From Pyropia yezoensis (lineage: Eukaryota; Rhodophyta; Bangiophyceae; Bangiales; Bangiaceae), in the NCBI GenBank assembly GCA_009829735.1, contig CM020620.1, positions 6,960,545-7,024,544 on the forward strand: 64,000 bases of DNA, given 5' to 3'. Positions 51,545-62,800 of the stretch are shown in pieces. Under the pieces are notes generated by a model. That model did not search any database and had not been told where the DNA came from. It saw only the letters and a list, made by a program, of their open reading frames with translations. Position 1 is the first letter of the stretch; the number at the start of each line of letters is the position of its first letter. The translations under genes were made by a program, and so were the position numbers.

Positions 51545-54113
51545 GGGGGATGCGGGAAGGGGGGGCGGAGAGGTGGGGGGAAGGATGGAGGTAGGGAAAC
51601 GAAGGGCAGGACGCGGAGGGAGGATGTGCGAGGGAGACTGCACGATGCAAAGCAGGGAAGCAAAGGCACGGGGCAATGCCGGCGAGGGGAGATGAACACG
51701 ACGCCGACGGGAGCGGTGGGAGCCATCACGCGCGGGGAGGGTCCAGCAGGATGGTCGTTTGAGTTTGACCTATGTTTTCACTTGTGAAATAACTCTTCGC
51801 CCCACTTGCGATTTGACCACCACAAGAGATATGCTGTCGAGCATAACCAGTGGTCGAAGGCATCACTTGAGATTCAATGTACCTGATTTCTCTACCTCTG
51901 AGCTCTAGCAACCATGATGGAGATGGAGTTCATAGATCCGCAGGTCCGCTGGACTGGCCTGAGGCGACCTGGGGCGGCCTCTCACCGATGGGCGACCTTG
52001 TGCCGTCCGAGAACGCCCTGAATACATCGATTTCACCTGCGCAATCAGGAGGGCAAACTCCAACTCGCTTGATCACATACCCACGAGCTTTCGAAAGAGC
52101 TCCTTAATAGCCAAATGGGGCGAGTTGGGGACGTCTGTGGCTCGACCACAGAACACCGGTCGTACAGTCGTCGCCTCGCCGGTGGCCTCCCCGGTGGAGA
52201 GCGTGGGCAGGGTCAAGCTGGCTCGGATGGATGAACGGCGGGGGGTGTGCCCCGGCGACAGTGTGGCTGCGCCGCGCCGGTGCGCCAGATCCGAAGCCCC
52301 CACCCCCCGCCCTCCCCGCCGCTCACTGGCCGGCGCCGCTCTGGGCGGATCCCCCTGGGGGCTTCCAGCGCCACGGGGGGCCGTCCGACGCCAGGCGGCC
52401 GCCTCCTACCCATCCGTTGGGGGGTGCCAGCCAATGGGCGGGCACGCCGAGTGTGCCTGACTGCTGGCCCTCAAGATTGTGAGGACGGGAACATGGGGAG
52501 GTGCGGTGGGGGAGGGAGGGCAGACGGCGAGGGTAGCTAGCTAGCTCGGTGTTCTTTTGTCGGACCCCCCCGCCCCAGGGGGCGCCCTGCCGTCGGTTGC
52601 CGACCGCCCGTCACCGTTGTGGAGGGGGGTCGGGGGGGCGGGGTGGGTGCGCGGCGGGATTGCGTGGGAGGGGATTGTCGTCGGCGGCGGTCGGCCACAA
52701 ACGTCTGTGTGAGGATCTGCAACCGGCGAATGCTGGCCGCTCATGTTCTTGAAATCACTGCCTCTGCAAAGCACTCAGCTGCACGTGGCACGCCGACGTG
52801 CCGTGTGGGGACGAGGACCTTTTGGCATCTGCCGACGCCGCTCCGCTCTGTTTGCTGCGCGACCGGCAGGCCCCGTCGACGCGGCGTGCAACGTAAACGC
52901 TGGCCCTCGCGTGGGTCACTGGCAGCCAGATTCTTTTTTGGACCCTCCCAGCTCCAGATGCTGCGGTGGCGGGCGACCGAGATCATTGCCGGGAGCGGCA
53001 GAGGCGTTTTGACATAGGAGCGCGCGGGGTGGTCGGCGTGCACGCCGCGGTCGCACCAGCTCCGCGCCAACCACCGGCAGCGTCGCGCGCGGCAGAGTCG
53101 CTGCGACGGCACTCGCTGCGAGGGCCGCAGCGGAGAGGCAAATTCCATACAGTACCGCCTCACCGGAAGTCCCGCCTGAGGGGGGTATGTAACGCTTGTG
53201 GATGGGGCTGGAGTGGGGGGGCGGGACGCCAGAGTGGGACGGGTGGGCATCACAGCTGGCACTTGACCTTGCCCTCCGACAACAACGACGGCAACATCCT
53301 GACGACAGGGTGGAGGTATTCCGTGGCAGGCGGAACCGATTGCTTTCGCGCAGCCGCCCACGCTGCCGCAGAACATCTGGTGCGACCGTCATCGTGAAGG
53401 ACCACGCCGCCGAGCCGCACACAACCAGTGACGCGTTTTTCCTTGCAACACTTTTTGAGGAGACTTCTATCACCACCACCTCCACCGACCACCGCCGCCG
53501 ACCATCCCCTCTGACCTCCCCCACCGACCACCCCCGCTGACCTCCCCCCCCACCGACCAACCCCGCGCGCCCACCGTACACCCACACACCCCATCAACAC
53601 CCCCACCTCGCACGTGCGCAGGGAGCGGGGGCGCCTAGACGCCAGGAGCGCATCGACAGCGCCTGCGCATATAATTTCCAGTGAGGCTTGACGTGCAAGG
53701 GCCTCGGGGGTCATGTAGGACGCTACCGCAGCAGGGGTGACCGACGGCGGCGGGTGGTGGGGGGCGGGTGGTGCGGGTGGCAGCTGCCCCTTTCCTCTTC
53801 CTCCTCCCCCTGCAGAGGATCAGGCGGGCTCAGACCAAGGTAGACACCACGCTACGTCCAAACGAGAAAATAGATGGGAGGGGAAGAGAGGGGGACGGGG
53901 AGTGAGTCGCGGGGAAAAGGTGAAAGGCAGCGGCAGGGAGGCAGGAAAGAAACGGAAAGTGGTTCGTTCGACTCTTGTCGTCTGACCGCGCTACGGCCTC
54001 GGCCACCTGCGACGTCTTCCGCCCCACGCTCCCACTTATTCACTACGGTTTTTTTCGTTCAGTTGCCTGCTTCCTTCTCGACGCCTGCTACGTCGGCACG
54101 CAGCACACGCGCG
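51545..54113. other. Spacer with AT-rich island, no supported gene
   Basis: 51545-51640 is the leader of the TMEM53-like gene and 51765-51900 is AT-richer, a likely promoter zone. Open frames at 52741-53587 on the minus strand overlap in two frames with Arg/Cys/Trp-rich, motif-free products. 53465-53560 has GACCACC/GACCTCC repeats. Nothing is called. Confidence 0.4.
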
Positions 54114-55415
54114 CTAATCTCCCCCCTCCAGCCGATACAAGGCTGTCCGCTGCGCCACCGCGGCCGCCCGCTCCGCCAGCCACTCCCACCCCTCCGAGAG
54201 GTGGATGCGCTCTGCTGCCGGGTTGCCTGCCACGTCCACAGACACCAGCCGCGGGCAGCAGCGGAGAAGCACGGGCGGCACGGCGGGGAGGTCATTGTCG
54301 GCCACGTCGAGCACCTCGAGAGCGGCGGCGCCGACAAGCGCCTCGGGGAGGGACGTCAGCCCGTTGGCCGCCACCCGCAGCGTCACGACGGACGGGAGGT
54401 CACAGAGGACGGCGGGCAGCGCGGGGCCGAGGGCGTTACGGGACAGGTCCACCGTCACCAGCCGGCCACACGTGGCAAGCGACTGCGGCAGTTCTGTCAG
54501 GGCGTTACCCGCGGCGGTGAGGGCCTCCAGGTAGGGGAAGGCGGCAAAAACGTTTGGGAGGGCGCACAGCCGGTTGTCCGCAACCTCAAGCGCGCGCAGC
54601 TGCGTCCACACCGCGATTGTCGCGGGCAGCGCCGTCAAGCCACAGTCGTTCAGGATGACCCGCCGCAGGCAGCCGCCGGGGGTGCCCGCGGGCGGCGCGG
54701 CGGTCCCGCCGCCGCCGCCACCACCTTTGCCACCGCCGCCCTTCTTTCCCCCCCCCGCTGCGGACTTGCGTGCCGGCGGCGGGGCCGCTGCCGTGGCACC
54801 CGAAGGCCCGAGCAGCACCACAGGGTCGTCCTCTGCAAGCACCTCCAGCCGTGGGTTATGCGCCAGCGACAGGACGGTGAGACGGCGAGGCAGGTGCGCA
54901 CGGACGCGGCCAGGGATGACGGGCAGGTCCAGGCCCACCAGGCTCACAATCCCCGTCCCGCGGGACGCGACCAGCGCCGCCTTCACCGCAGCGTCCATCG
55001 CGGGGGGGAGGCCGTCTCGGGTGGGGGGGGGGGTGGCCACGGCGGGCGCATCCGCGGCGGGGGCCACCCACGAAGGCAGCCAGCTCGACAGGCTCGACCG
55101 CCTGCCGGGCGTCGACGACCGGCGAGCACGCGACGGGGGCGGCTTGGGGGTGCGCTGCGCCCGCTCGCGCCCGTCCCCGACGTCACCACCGCTACCATCT
55201 TCTACGCAGCCGTCGCCGCCGCCATCGACGCCGCTGTCATCGTCCGTGAAGCCGCCGTCATCCGCGGTGATCGGCGGGGGTGCAGTCCGAGACAAGTCGC
55301 CCGGTGCGGCGTCGGTGGCGGCCGCCGGTGGGGAATCCCGCTCGTCGTTGCTGTCCCGGGAGGGATCAACGCCCGCAGCGTCGTCCCGCGCGGGCGCGCT
55401 GGTGGTGGACCCCAT
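54114..55415 (-). CDS. Leucine-rich-repeat protein, possible N-myristoylation
   Basis: A single exon of 433 residues from the ATG at 55415-55413 (MGSTTSAPAR). Gly2 with Ser at position 6 fits the N-myristoylation consensus, suggesting a membrane-attached cytosolic protein. Residues 10-125 are disordered and Ser/Asp/Pro-rich. An LRR block starts near 150 (GIVSLVGLDLPVIPG, LTVLSLAHNPRLEVL), is interrupted by a Gly/Lys-rich loop (about 205-240), and continues as five or six regular repeats (LRRVILNDCGLTALP, LRALEVADNRLCALP, LEALTAAGNALTELP, LVTVDLSRNALGPALP, VVTLRVAANGLTSLP, LEVLDVADNDLPAVP). It ends with an LRR-cap-like segment (LVSVDVAGNPAAERI). The repeat type matches Shoc2/plant PIRL-like LRRs, which act as protein-binding scaffolds. 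No kinase or nucleotide-binding domain is attached. The binding partner is unknown. Confidence 0.82.
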   Translation of the reverse strand: MGSTTSAPARDDAAGVDPSRDSNDERDSPPAAATDAAPGDLSRTAPPPITADDGGFTDDDSGVDGGGDGCVEDGSGGDVGDGRERAQRTPKPPPSRARRSSTPGRRSSLSSWLPSWVAPAADAPAVATPPPTRDGLPPAMDAAVKAALVASRGTGIVSLVGLDLPVIPGRVRAHLPRRLTVLSLAHNPRLEVLAEDDPVVLLGPSGATAAAPPPARKSAAGGGKKGGGGKGGGGGGGTAAPPAGTPGGCLRRVILNDCGLTALPATIAVWTQLRALEVADNRLCALPNVFAAFPYLEALTAAGNALTELPQSLATCGRLVTVDLSRNALGPALPAVLCDLPSVVTLRVAANGLTSLPEALVGAAALEVLDVADNDLPAVPPVLLRCCPRLVSVDVAGNPAAERIHLSEGWEWLAERAAAVAQRTALYRLEGGD

Positions 55416-56849
55416 CTCTCAGGCCAGGGGAGGGAGAGGCGTGGGAAGGGGGAGGGGGGGCCGGGAGTGGGGGGGAGTGGGGCGAGCAGAGGGGAAAGCA
55501 ACAAAGACCTTCGGTGACGGCACAACCGTGTCGGCGCGTGCGGCAGCTCAGGCTCACCGCTCTGACAGCCTGTCGCACGATGCCCAGATGGGTGCAAGCA
55601 GCAGCTGATGGCGGCAGAGACCGCGGCGGGCTGGTGCCGTGCGGCGGCGAGCGGCAAAAGGAAAGATGTGGTGGTGAGCGACGACACAGACGACAACGTG
55701 GGTGGTGGGCAGGGACGATACGCGTAGGCGGGTGGGGTCGGGGGTCGACGACAGATGGCGGCAGCGCGACGGTGACGGCTGCCGTGGGTGCTGTTGAACG
55801 ACGGGGGGCGAGGGGGAGTGATGGGAACTGGGAGGAGGGCAAGGGGAAAGAACGAGGGGGAGAAGGAGAGGTGAAGCCACACGATGCCGTGCTGGTCCTC
55901 TGGTCGACGGCGACGCGCGAGCCGCCAAGCGGAGAGGGTCGAGCGGCCCGCGATGTGCCAGGCGGGCGGCCCGTTGTGGAGCACATGCCCAAAGGGGGGT
56001 GTGCAGCTGTGAGGGTGGGCGGCATGCCGCACTGTTCCCCAAATGGGCCAAATGGGGACTGCGAATGGAGGGGGGTCCTCGCAGACCCGCGCGGGGAGGG
56101 CGCCCCCCGCTTCCGACACAAGTAGACTTGGCGAGCGCTCGATGACGTTTCATGGCAGCGGAAATGCCGACACTCGCCAGGTGGCGCTCAGCCATCCGCC
56201 CACACCGGTCACTTCAAGTGGAAGCCTTAATCAATAAGTGTGTGTATTTCAATAGCCTAATGTAAGCACACGAGACACATGGCCATCAAATACGCACGTG
56301 AATTCATGAACCTGTGCACCCAAGTGCGTCCAGCACTCGAGTCGGCGTCTTCTGGGTGCCTGTACTGTATGTTTGCAATGTACGTTTGTACCGTCATGCC
56401 CTCGCAACTGCCAGTCACAGTGCCAGTCGCCCACCTCGCCCAAGGCTTGTTCTTTCCCACCGCCCCGCCTATTGCCCAGCAAGGCTACGTTGCCCAATCC
56501 TCTGTCACTTCCTTCCCTTCTGCTCTTTTGACGTGCGGGTTGCGCAGCAGGTCTGCTTGGGCGCGTCTGGTCCGCGTTGTCCAATCCTCTGCCATCCGCT
56601 TCCCTTGTTCCCTTCTCACGTCGGCGTTTCGCAGCAGGTCTGCTTGAGGGCGTCTGGTCACCCGGGGGCTGCCGTTTTCCGTCTGCTCCCGCCATTCTGC
56701 TTGTCCTGGCTACTGTTGCACCAGCTGGACTGCCACCCCGACACCCCCCCGGCCTGGGGGCTTCCCCCTGTTAGGCAGGGAGTCCCACTCCACACTCTTG
56801 CCTCTGTCCGCTTCCTTCCCTCCCCCGTCCGCCCCCCCTTCGTGCCCCC
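55416..56849. other. Divergent promoter region
   Basis: This lies between the minus LRR gene and the plus membrane-protein gene. It contains pyrimidine-rich leaders on both outer sides, an AT-richer island at 56220-56300 and GTAC-type strings at 56361-56393. Two imperfect copies of a block around GCGCAGCAGGTCTGCTTG / TTTCGCAGCAGGTCTGCTTG occur at about 56540 and 56627. No gene. Confidence 0.4.
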
Positions 56850-58277
56850 ATGGACGTGGCCGTCCCGCTTGGCGTGTCGCCGCGGCGACCGCGGCAACGC
56901 CCCCCAGTGGGGCCGCCCGCTGGCGGCTTTGCTCCCCGCTGTGGCCGCTACTTTGCGCCGCTGGACGTCCGCCGCGCGCTACCCGTGACGGGAGAGGCCT
57001 TCCCGCCGCCCCCTCCCCCCCCCACCGGCTCTGCCGCCGCAGCCAGTACCGCAGCCGGACTCCGCGGCGGCGGCGGCGGCGGGACGTCAGGGGCTGATGA
57101 ACATCGTTCCTCCACCGACGCGGCCCCTCCCCCGCCGCCGCCGCCGGCCCCCCCTCTGCCCGCCGCCCGCGACGCTGCCTCCACCCGCGCCCGCCTCGCC
57201 GCCTACGCCGCCGCCCTGGCCGCCTACTCTGCTGCCGCGGTGGTGGGCGGCGTGGCTGCCCGCGGCGGCGGGGTGGCGCCGGCCCTCCTCCACGCCGCCG
57301 ACGCGGCACTCGTGGTTGCCGCCGCCGCGGCGCTGCCTGGCGCCTCTGCCACCGCAGCTGCCGTCGCGGGCAGTGGTGGAGGAGGCGGCGGCGGCGGCGA
57401 TGGCGGCGGCGGGAGGGGGGCGGGCGGTGGCGGCGGCAGCGACGACGGGGCGGCGGCTGGGGTAGCGCCCGCCCGAGCCGCCGCTGTGGCGGCGGTGGCT
57501 GTGGCAGCGGCGGCGGTGCTGGGGGTGGCAACTCGCGCGCTGGCAGCGGGGCGCTCCTCGGCTGCCACCGTTGCCGCGGCCGCAGCCGATGCCGGGGGCA
57601 GTAAGGGCGCCGCTGCGCCGGCCACTGCGGCTGCTGCGGCGCTGCTGCCGCTGGCACAGCTCGCTGCGTCGGCGGTGGGTGGTGTCGCTGCGGGGGTTTG
57701 GCCGATTGGCAGAAGGGGCGGCGGTGGGGGCGGCGGCGGCGGCGGCGGAGGCTGGGGTGGCGCTTCCGGTGGCCCAGCGCGGGTGGCGGGCCGGCGGCCG
57801 TGCCCCGCGCGGGCGGCGGTGGCGGCGCACGCGGCGGCGGGCGCCATGGAGGCGGCGGTGGTGGTGGTAGGGGGTGGCGCCTGGGCGTCTGCAGCGGCGG
57901 TGGTGGCGGCCGCCCGGCTGGCGGCCACCGCGGTCGCACCCGCGGTGGCGGCACTGACCGTCGCGTCGGGGGGGGTGCCGCCAGACGAGGCCCACCGGTG
58001 GGTCCGCCGCATCGCACGGTGTGGGCGGGTGGCCCGGGTGGTGCGCGCCACGTTTTGGGCAGCCGCCGTTGACGGAGTGGGGGGAAGGGCGGGCGGCGGC
58101 GGCGGCGGCAGCGGCGATGATGTTGTCGGATGTGTGGTGGTGGAGGCGTCGTCGGGGGCGGGGGGGAATGGCGGAGTGGTTTCCGACGTGAGGGACGCCC
58201 TAGAGGGACTGGTCGGGGACCTGACTGTACAGGTTGTGAGAGGGGGGTGGGACAGGGAAGGGGAGGGGGGTGTATGA
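56850..58277 (+). CDS. Ala-rich multipass membrane protein, weakly cation-diffusion-facilitator-like
   Basis: 475 residues from the ATG at 56850 (MDVAVPLGV), which follows a C-rich leader. Residues 1-105 are soluble and Pro/Gly-rich. At least five Ala/Val-rich hydrophobic segments follow at about 112-130, 148-170, 209-232, 262-285 and 330-375, separated by Gly/Asp loops. A C-terminal soluble part has alternating strands (VVGCVVVEASSG, LVGDLTVQVVRG). The layout of six possible spans plus a cytosolic tail, together with LLHAADAALVV (HxxD in a membrane span), is reminiscent of CDF/ZnT zinc transporters, and the final TVQV strand fits their tail. The second metal-site motif is not evident, so the assignment is weak. 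The extreme Ala content could also disguise another transporter family. Confidence 0.45.
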   Translation: MDVAVPLGVSPRRPRQRPPVGPPAGGFAPRCGRYFAPLDVRRALPVTGEAFPPPPPPPTGSAAAASTAAGLRGGGGGGTSGADEHRSSTDAAPPPPPPPAPPLPAARDAASTRARLAAYAAALAAYSAAAVVGGVAARGGGVAPALLHAADAALVVAAAAALPGASATAAAVAGSGGGGGGGGDGGGGRGAGGGGGSDDGAAAGVAPARAAAVAAVAVAAAAVLGVATRALAAGRSSAATVAAAAADAGGSKGAAAPATAAAAALLPLAQLAASAVGGVAAGVWPIGRRGGGGGGGGGGGGWGGASGGPARVAGRRPCPARAAVAAHAAAGAMEAAVVVVGGGAWASAAAVVAAARLAATAVAPAVAALTVASGGVPPDEAHRWVRRIARCGRVARVVRATFWAAAVDGVGGRAGGGGGGSGDDVVGCVVVEASSGAGGNGGVVSDVRDALEGLVGDLTVQVVRGGWDREGEGGV

Positions 58278-59820
58278 TACGTTTGGAGGTAGGCGTGGGT
58301 GCTGAGCGGTGTCTACCTGTGGCGGTTTAGACAGGTGCGGTGCTGGTTGTGGGGGCGTCCAGCTCTCTCCAGCTGGTTGTCGGTGACGGTACGCGTCGCG
58401 ACTGGGCAAGCATGTCTGGACCTGAGGTACGTCGGGATGATGGGCCGTCCACGACCCCCGGCGTAAGCAAATGAAGAAAGCTCAACGTCATCACTCGCAG
58501 ATGGTACTTTCGCATGGGACCTCGGTAACAACGTATACAAGCCTGCTTCTATCGCTCATCACGGCGAACATGGCACGACCCTGAACGAAAGCCCAAACCT
58601 ACAAACAGCACCACTGCCCAACGCTACGCAACAGACGAGACAAAGAGAGTGAGACAACAAAGGAGGTCCAGGTGCGTCAGCAAACCGCCAGCGAAGGTGG
58701 GGGACAAAGCCTCCAGAGGCAACGATGTCAAGGTCGACTGGGCAATGCAAGGTTCAGACTGCACGACAAGCGTGCGAGCTAGGAGTGCGTTCAATGGGCA
58801 CCCGAGGGCGCTCTCAGCAACACGGACCAAAGTGATAAAAGCTCGTCATCATAATGAGGACCAACAGCCTAAAGCGCGTCCACGAAATATGGGAGGCGCT
58901 CCCATTGAGACAGAGAATAGGGCACGTACCCTGTATGGATGGAAAAGAAGTCGTGCGCCGCGGCGCGGGTTGGACCGCCAGGCCACAATGCCGGCTGGAT
59001 AAGGCCTTCCGGGCAGCAACAACTGCGTCACTGATGCCAGTCGACCGCCGCCGTGCAACGCGATGCGCGATGCAGCCACGGAAGACAGCCACTTGTTATC
59101 GATGACGCCGGGCATGCAGGCGTCGCCATTGTGAACGCTGCCGCCGGCCGTCGGCGGCAACGATCCAAATGCGCAAGCGTCGGCCAGGACACCCTAATCA
59201 ATTCTCACAAAATTGTTATCAAGTACTGTAATCATAGACTTCGCTCTTCCTATTTTTTGTGCATGATCGCACTGGTTGCGCGGCACCCTCGCAACCCCCC
59301 CCCCATCGGCGCTTGCACGTGGGGTGGGCCTGTGCGCAGCTGCCCAACCAGGTCGCGTGGCGGCCGGTGCGCGCCGCCAGAGGACGGCCCTCTGTCTCGG
59401 TCGATTGCAGCTCTGGTGCCTGCCACACGAGCCAGCGCATTGGGGTGTGCCGCGTTCGTTTGCCTGGCGCCCGCTTGCCCAGCGGGCCCGCCGGCCAGCC
59501 ATTTGGGGGCGCGCGCCCCGCGCTTCCGCTCGCTCGGCCCCCGTGCCTCGCCGCCAATAGCCTCTCCAGCTGGTGGCGGTGGTGGCGGTGGTGGTGGCGG
59601 TGGCGGTGGTGGTAGCGGTGGTGGTGGTGGGGGGGCCGCGCATAGGGAGAGCGTGCAATCCCCCAAAAAGGCGTTTTTGTCGGTCGCTCCTGGTCACGGG
59701 CCCTCGCTTTTTTGCATTGACCGTTCGCCCACCCCCTTCCCCCTCCTCCCTCCCCCTTTCCGCTATCCCCCCCCCCTTCTCCCCCCTACCTGCGCTTGCC
59801 CTCCCTCGGTGTGGTCCATC
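58278..59820. other. Spacer and leader before the kinase gene
   Basis: 58440-59280 is much less GC-rich than average and carries only short open frames in all six frames with no motifs. A GGT/GGC microsatellite lies at 59571-59637. 59725-59815 is an almost pure C/T leader before the kinase ATG. No RNA gene was recognised. Confidence 0.4.
59571..59637. repeat. (GGTGGC/GGT)n microsatellite
   Basis: About 67 bases of GGT with interspersed GGC, about 185 bases before the kinase start codon. Confidence 0.8.
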
Positions 59821-62800
59821 ATGCCGTCGACCGCCGCCCCCGCGCCCATCACGGCGGTGGGCCTGTCTGGCACCCCCTACACCCTTTCCATCGTGCGGCG
59901 GCTGGCGGCCGGGTCTGCTGTGGCCGTAGGCACCAACCCCCCCGCCACCTATACGCTCACGCGAGTAGAGCCGTCGGTGGCGCTGCCGCTGTCGGCCCTC
60001 CACGCCGAGGCCGCGACCTGGGCGGCTGCCGCCGCCGCGGCGCCCGCGTCGGTGGTACCGCTGGTGGACACGTTTGAGGCGGGCGGCGCGCTCGTCTTCC
60101 TCGCGGCCGCCCCACCGCCGTGGCGCGATGGCGACGGTGATGGTGGCGGCGGCGGCGGCGACGGTGGCCCGCCGGCGTCGCTATCCGAGGCCGACGCGCT
60201 GGCTGCGGCGGCCTCGTTGGCGGCGGCCTCATCGGCGGTGGCGGCGGCGTGCCCGGGCCGCGCGCACGGCAACATTCGGCAGGGGTCGGTGGTGTGGGGT
60301 GCGTGGCGGGGGGAGGATGCCCGGCCAACGGCCCGGCTGGGCGGCTTTGGCGTCGACCGCCTACGGTCGCGAGCCAAGGGCGTCACCGAGGCTGATGACG
60401 TCTACGCCCTGGGGGTCGTGCTCCACGCGTGGCTAACTGCGGGCGGGGGGGGAGGGGGGCGGGGTGTCAAGGGCCGCCTCAGCGGCGTTAGCCGTTGTGT
60501 GGTGGAGGCGGCCCTGCGGCCGCCCGCGTCACGCCCGCTCATGGCGGTGTGGCAGTACGACCTAGCGGCCGCCCGCGGGCTGGTGCCCGTCGCGTCGGCG
60601 GCGCTGCCAGCGGCAGGGGTACGGGAGCGTGAGGAGGTACTGGCGGCGGACCTCAACTCGGTGCGAATTGGAGGGGCGGTGGGGGGGGGGGGGGGGAGCA
60701 CCGCGCGCACCCGGACGCCCCCGTCTAATGGCGTTGCCGCCGCCGCCACCACCACTGCTGCTCCTGCTGCTGCTGCTGCCGGTCGGGCCTCGCCAATGGA
60801 CCCCCGCTCCCTGACTGCTGCGGTAAGGGAGGCAACCTCTGGCGAACCGTCTGCCCCTGCCACGGCCGCCGTGGCAACCGCAGTGGGTGGGCTGACGGCT
60901 GCCGTGGCTGCATCCCCCGTCGCCGCAGCGGACGGTGTATTCCGGGCACTCTATCGACGGCCGCTGTCCAAGCACCCGCTGGTGGCGTTTCGCTCGGCCT
61001 CTCTGCTGGCGGCCATGCTTGCTGCCGCCCCCGCAGGCGTGGCGCCCGTGGTTGGTGGCCAGGCGCCGTTTCTTTCCTGGGTGGAGACCACCTGGGCCCG
61101 CGGCGGTGGCGGGGACGCTGGGGACCCTGACGGGTCATCCCCTCATCCGCTCGCCTACTGCTTTGCGGGCGGGGAGGTGGCTGCCTTTGCGGCACTCATA
61201 CGTGGGGTGGCCACCACCCTCGTCGCCAACCCGCTGCTGACGAGCCTTGGTAGGGGCGGACCGGCTGTTGACCGTGCGGCTGCTGCTGCGATGGTGGAGG
61301 CTGTGCGGGTGCAAGTTGTGGCGGCGGCCTCTTTGGCCACGCGGCTAGCGCCCGCGTCGGATGCGTGTGCAGGCGCGAAGGCGGCGGCGGTGGGCCTGCT
61401 CGTCCGCGGTACACGTGTGGCGGTGGCCGCCGCAGTGCGCGTCGCCGGGCCTCAAGGGGCGGGCGTGGCCGCGCTCGAGGGCGCCGCCGTGCCGCTGTGG
61501 GCCCTTGGTGGGAAGAGGCGGGGTGGGGGTGTCCACAGGGGGATCCTGGACTCTTCAGTCGTGACAGAGGACCGGGCGGTCCACCTGGCCTCCAACGGAG
61601 GGGCCAGTGGTGTTGGCACCCACCCGTCAGCCACGTCTGGCGGGGACGACAAGGATGCAGTGCTGCGGGCGGCGTTTGCGAGCGGAGGGGGCTGGGCCAG
61701 TGGCGGCGGAAGCGGCGGTGGTGACGGCAGTGGCAGTGGCGGAGGGGATGGCCGCGACGTAGCTGAGGACGACGAAGAGAGGGCGGTGCGGCGGGCCAAG
61801 CGGAAGGCTGCCCGCCGCGAGGCGCGTGCGTCCGCCGCAGCTGCTGCAGCCGAGAATTCGTCGGCTGCGCTGGGCGGGGCGGTTGCCGCAGAGATTGAAT
61901 CTGGCCGTGAGCCCCAACACGCTCGCAATGGCTCACGGCAGCACCATCGGTCCGACACCTCCTCATCCACGACGACGCCGACAACGTCGTCGGCGGATCC
62001 CACTTCCAGTGCCAGCAATGGTCACGGCCGGCAGCGAAGGCATGTCGCGTCTACGGACGCTAGCAGCAGTCCCAGCAGTGGCAGTGGTAGTGACAGCAGC
62101 AGCAGCAGCAGCGGTAGCAGCAGCAGCAGCAGTGGTAGCAGCAGTAGTGACGGGGACGACAGTAGCAGCAGCGTAGAGCGGCGGCGGAGACGAAACCGCC
62201 GACGTCGCCCCGGGTCATCAACCACCTCCCATAGCGCGGACGAGCGGAGGCGGCGGCCGTCATCTGCGGTGCGCCGTGCGGCGCGTGCATCATCATCGGA
62301 CGAGCGCAGCAGCCGCTCCGCTCGTCGGACCAAGTCCAAGCGCGGGACGCGACCGCCCAAGCAGGCTCGCCCGCCTGTGCCTCCTGTGGGCACAGGCCTG
62401 CTGGCGGCGGCCACCCCTGCTGGCAAGACGCCAGCCATGAACACGGCGTTTGAGATTCCGCCTCATGCGGTGCGGTTTGGCGCGCAGGTCGGGTCAGGGG
62501 GCTTTGGTGTGGTCTTTAAGGGCGTCTACGCGGGCGAGACGGTGGCAATCAAGAAGATCCACGCTCACGCGTTGGGCAACGCGGGTGCGGTGGCCGAGTT
62601 CCAGGCCGAAGTGGCGGTATTGTCGTCGGTGCGACACCCTAACATTGTGCGCTTTGTGGGTGCGTGCACATTGCCGCCGGCGCTGATGATCGTCACGGAA
62701 TTTTTGGAGCGCGGCACCCTCTTTGATGTACTGCACGGGAGCAAGGAGCCGGTCGGCTGGCGTGAGCGGCGGGGAATGATGGTGGGCCTCTGCGAGGGTA

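Noticed and set aside
52741-53587. Minus-strand frames of about 211 and 223 residues
   Set aside because: They overlap out of frame, are motif-free and have an unusual Arg/Trp/Cys composition; treated as chance.
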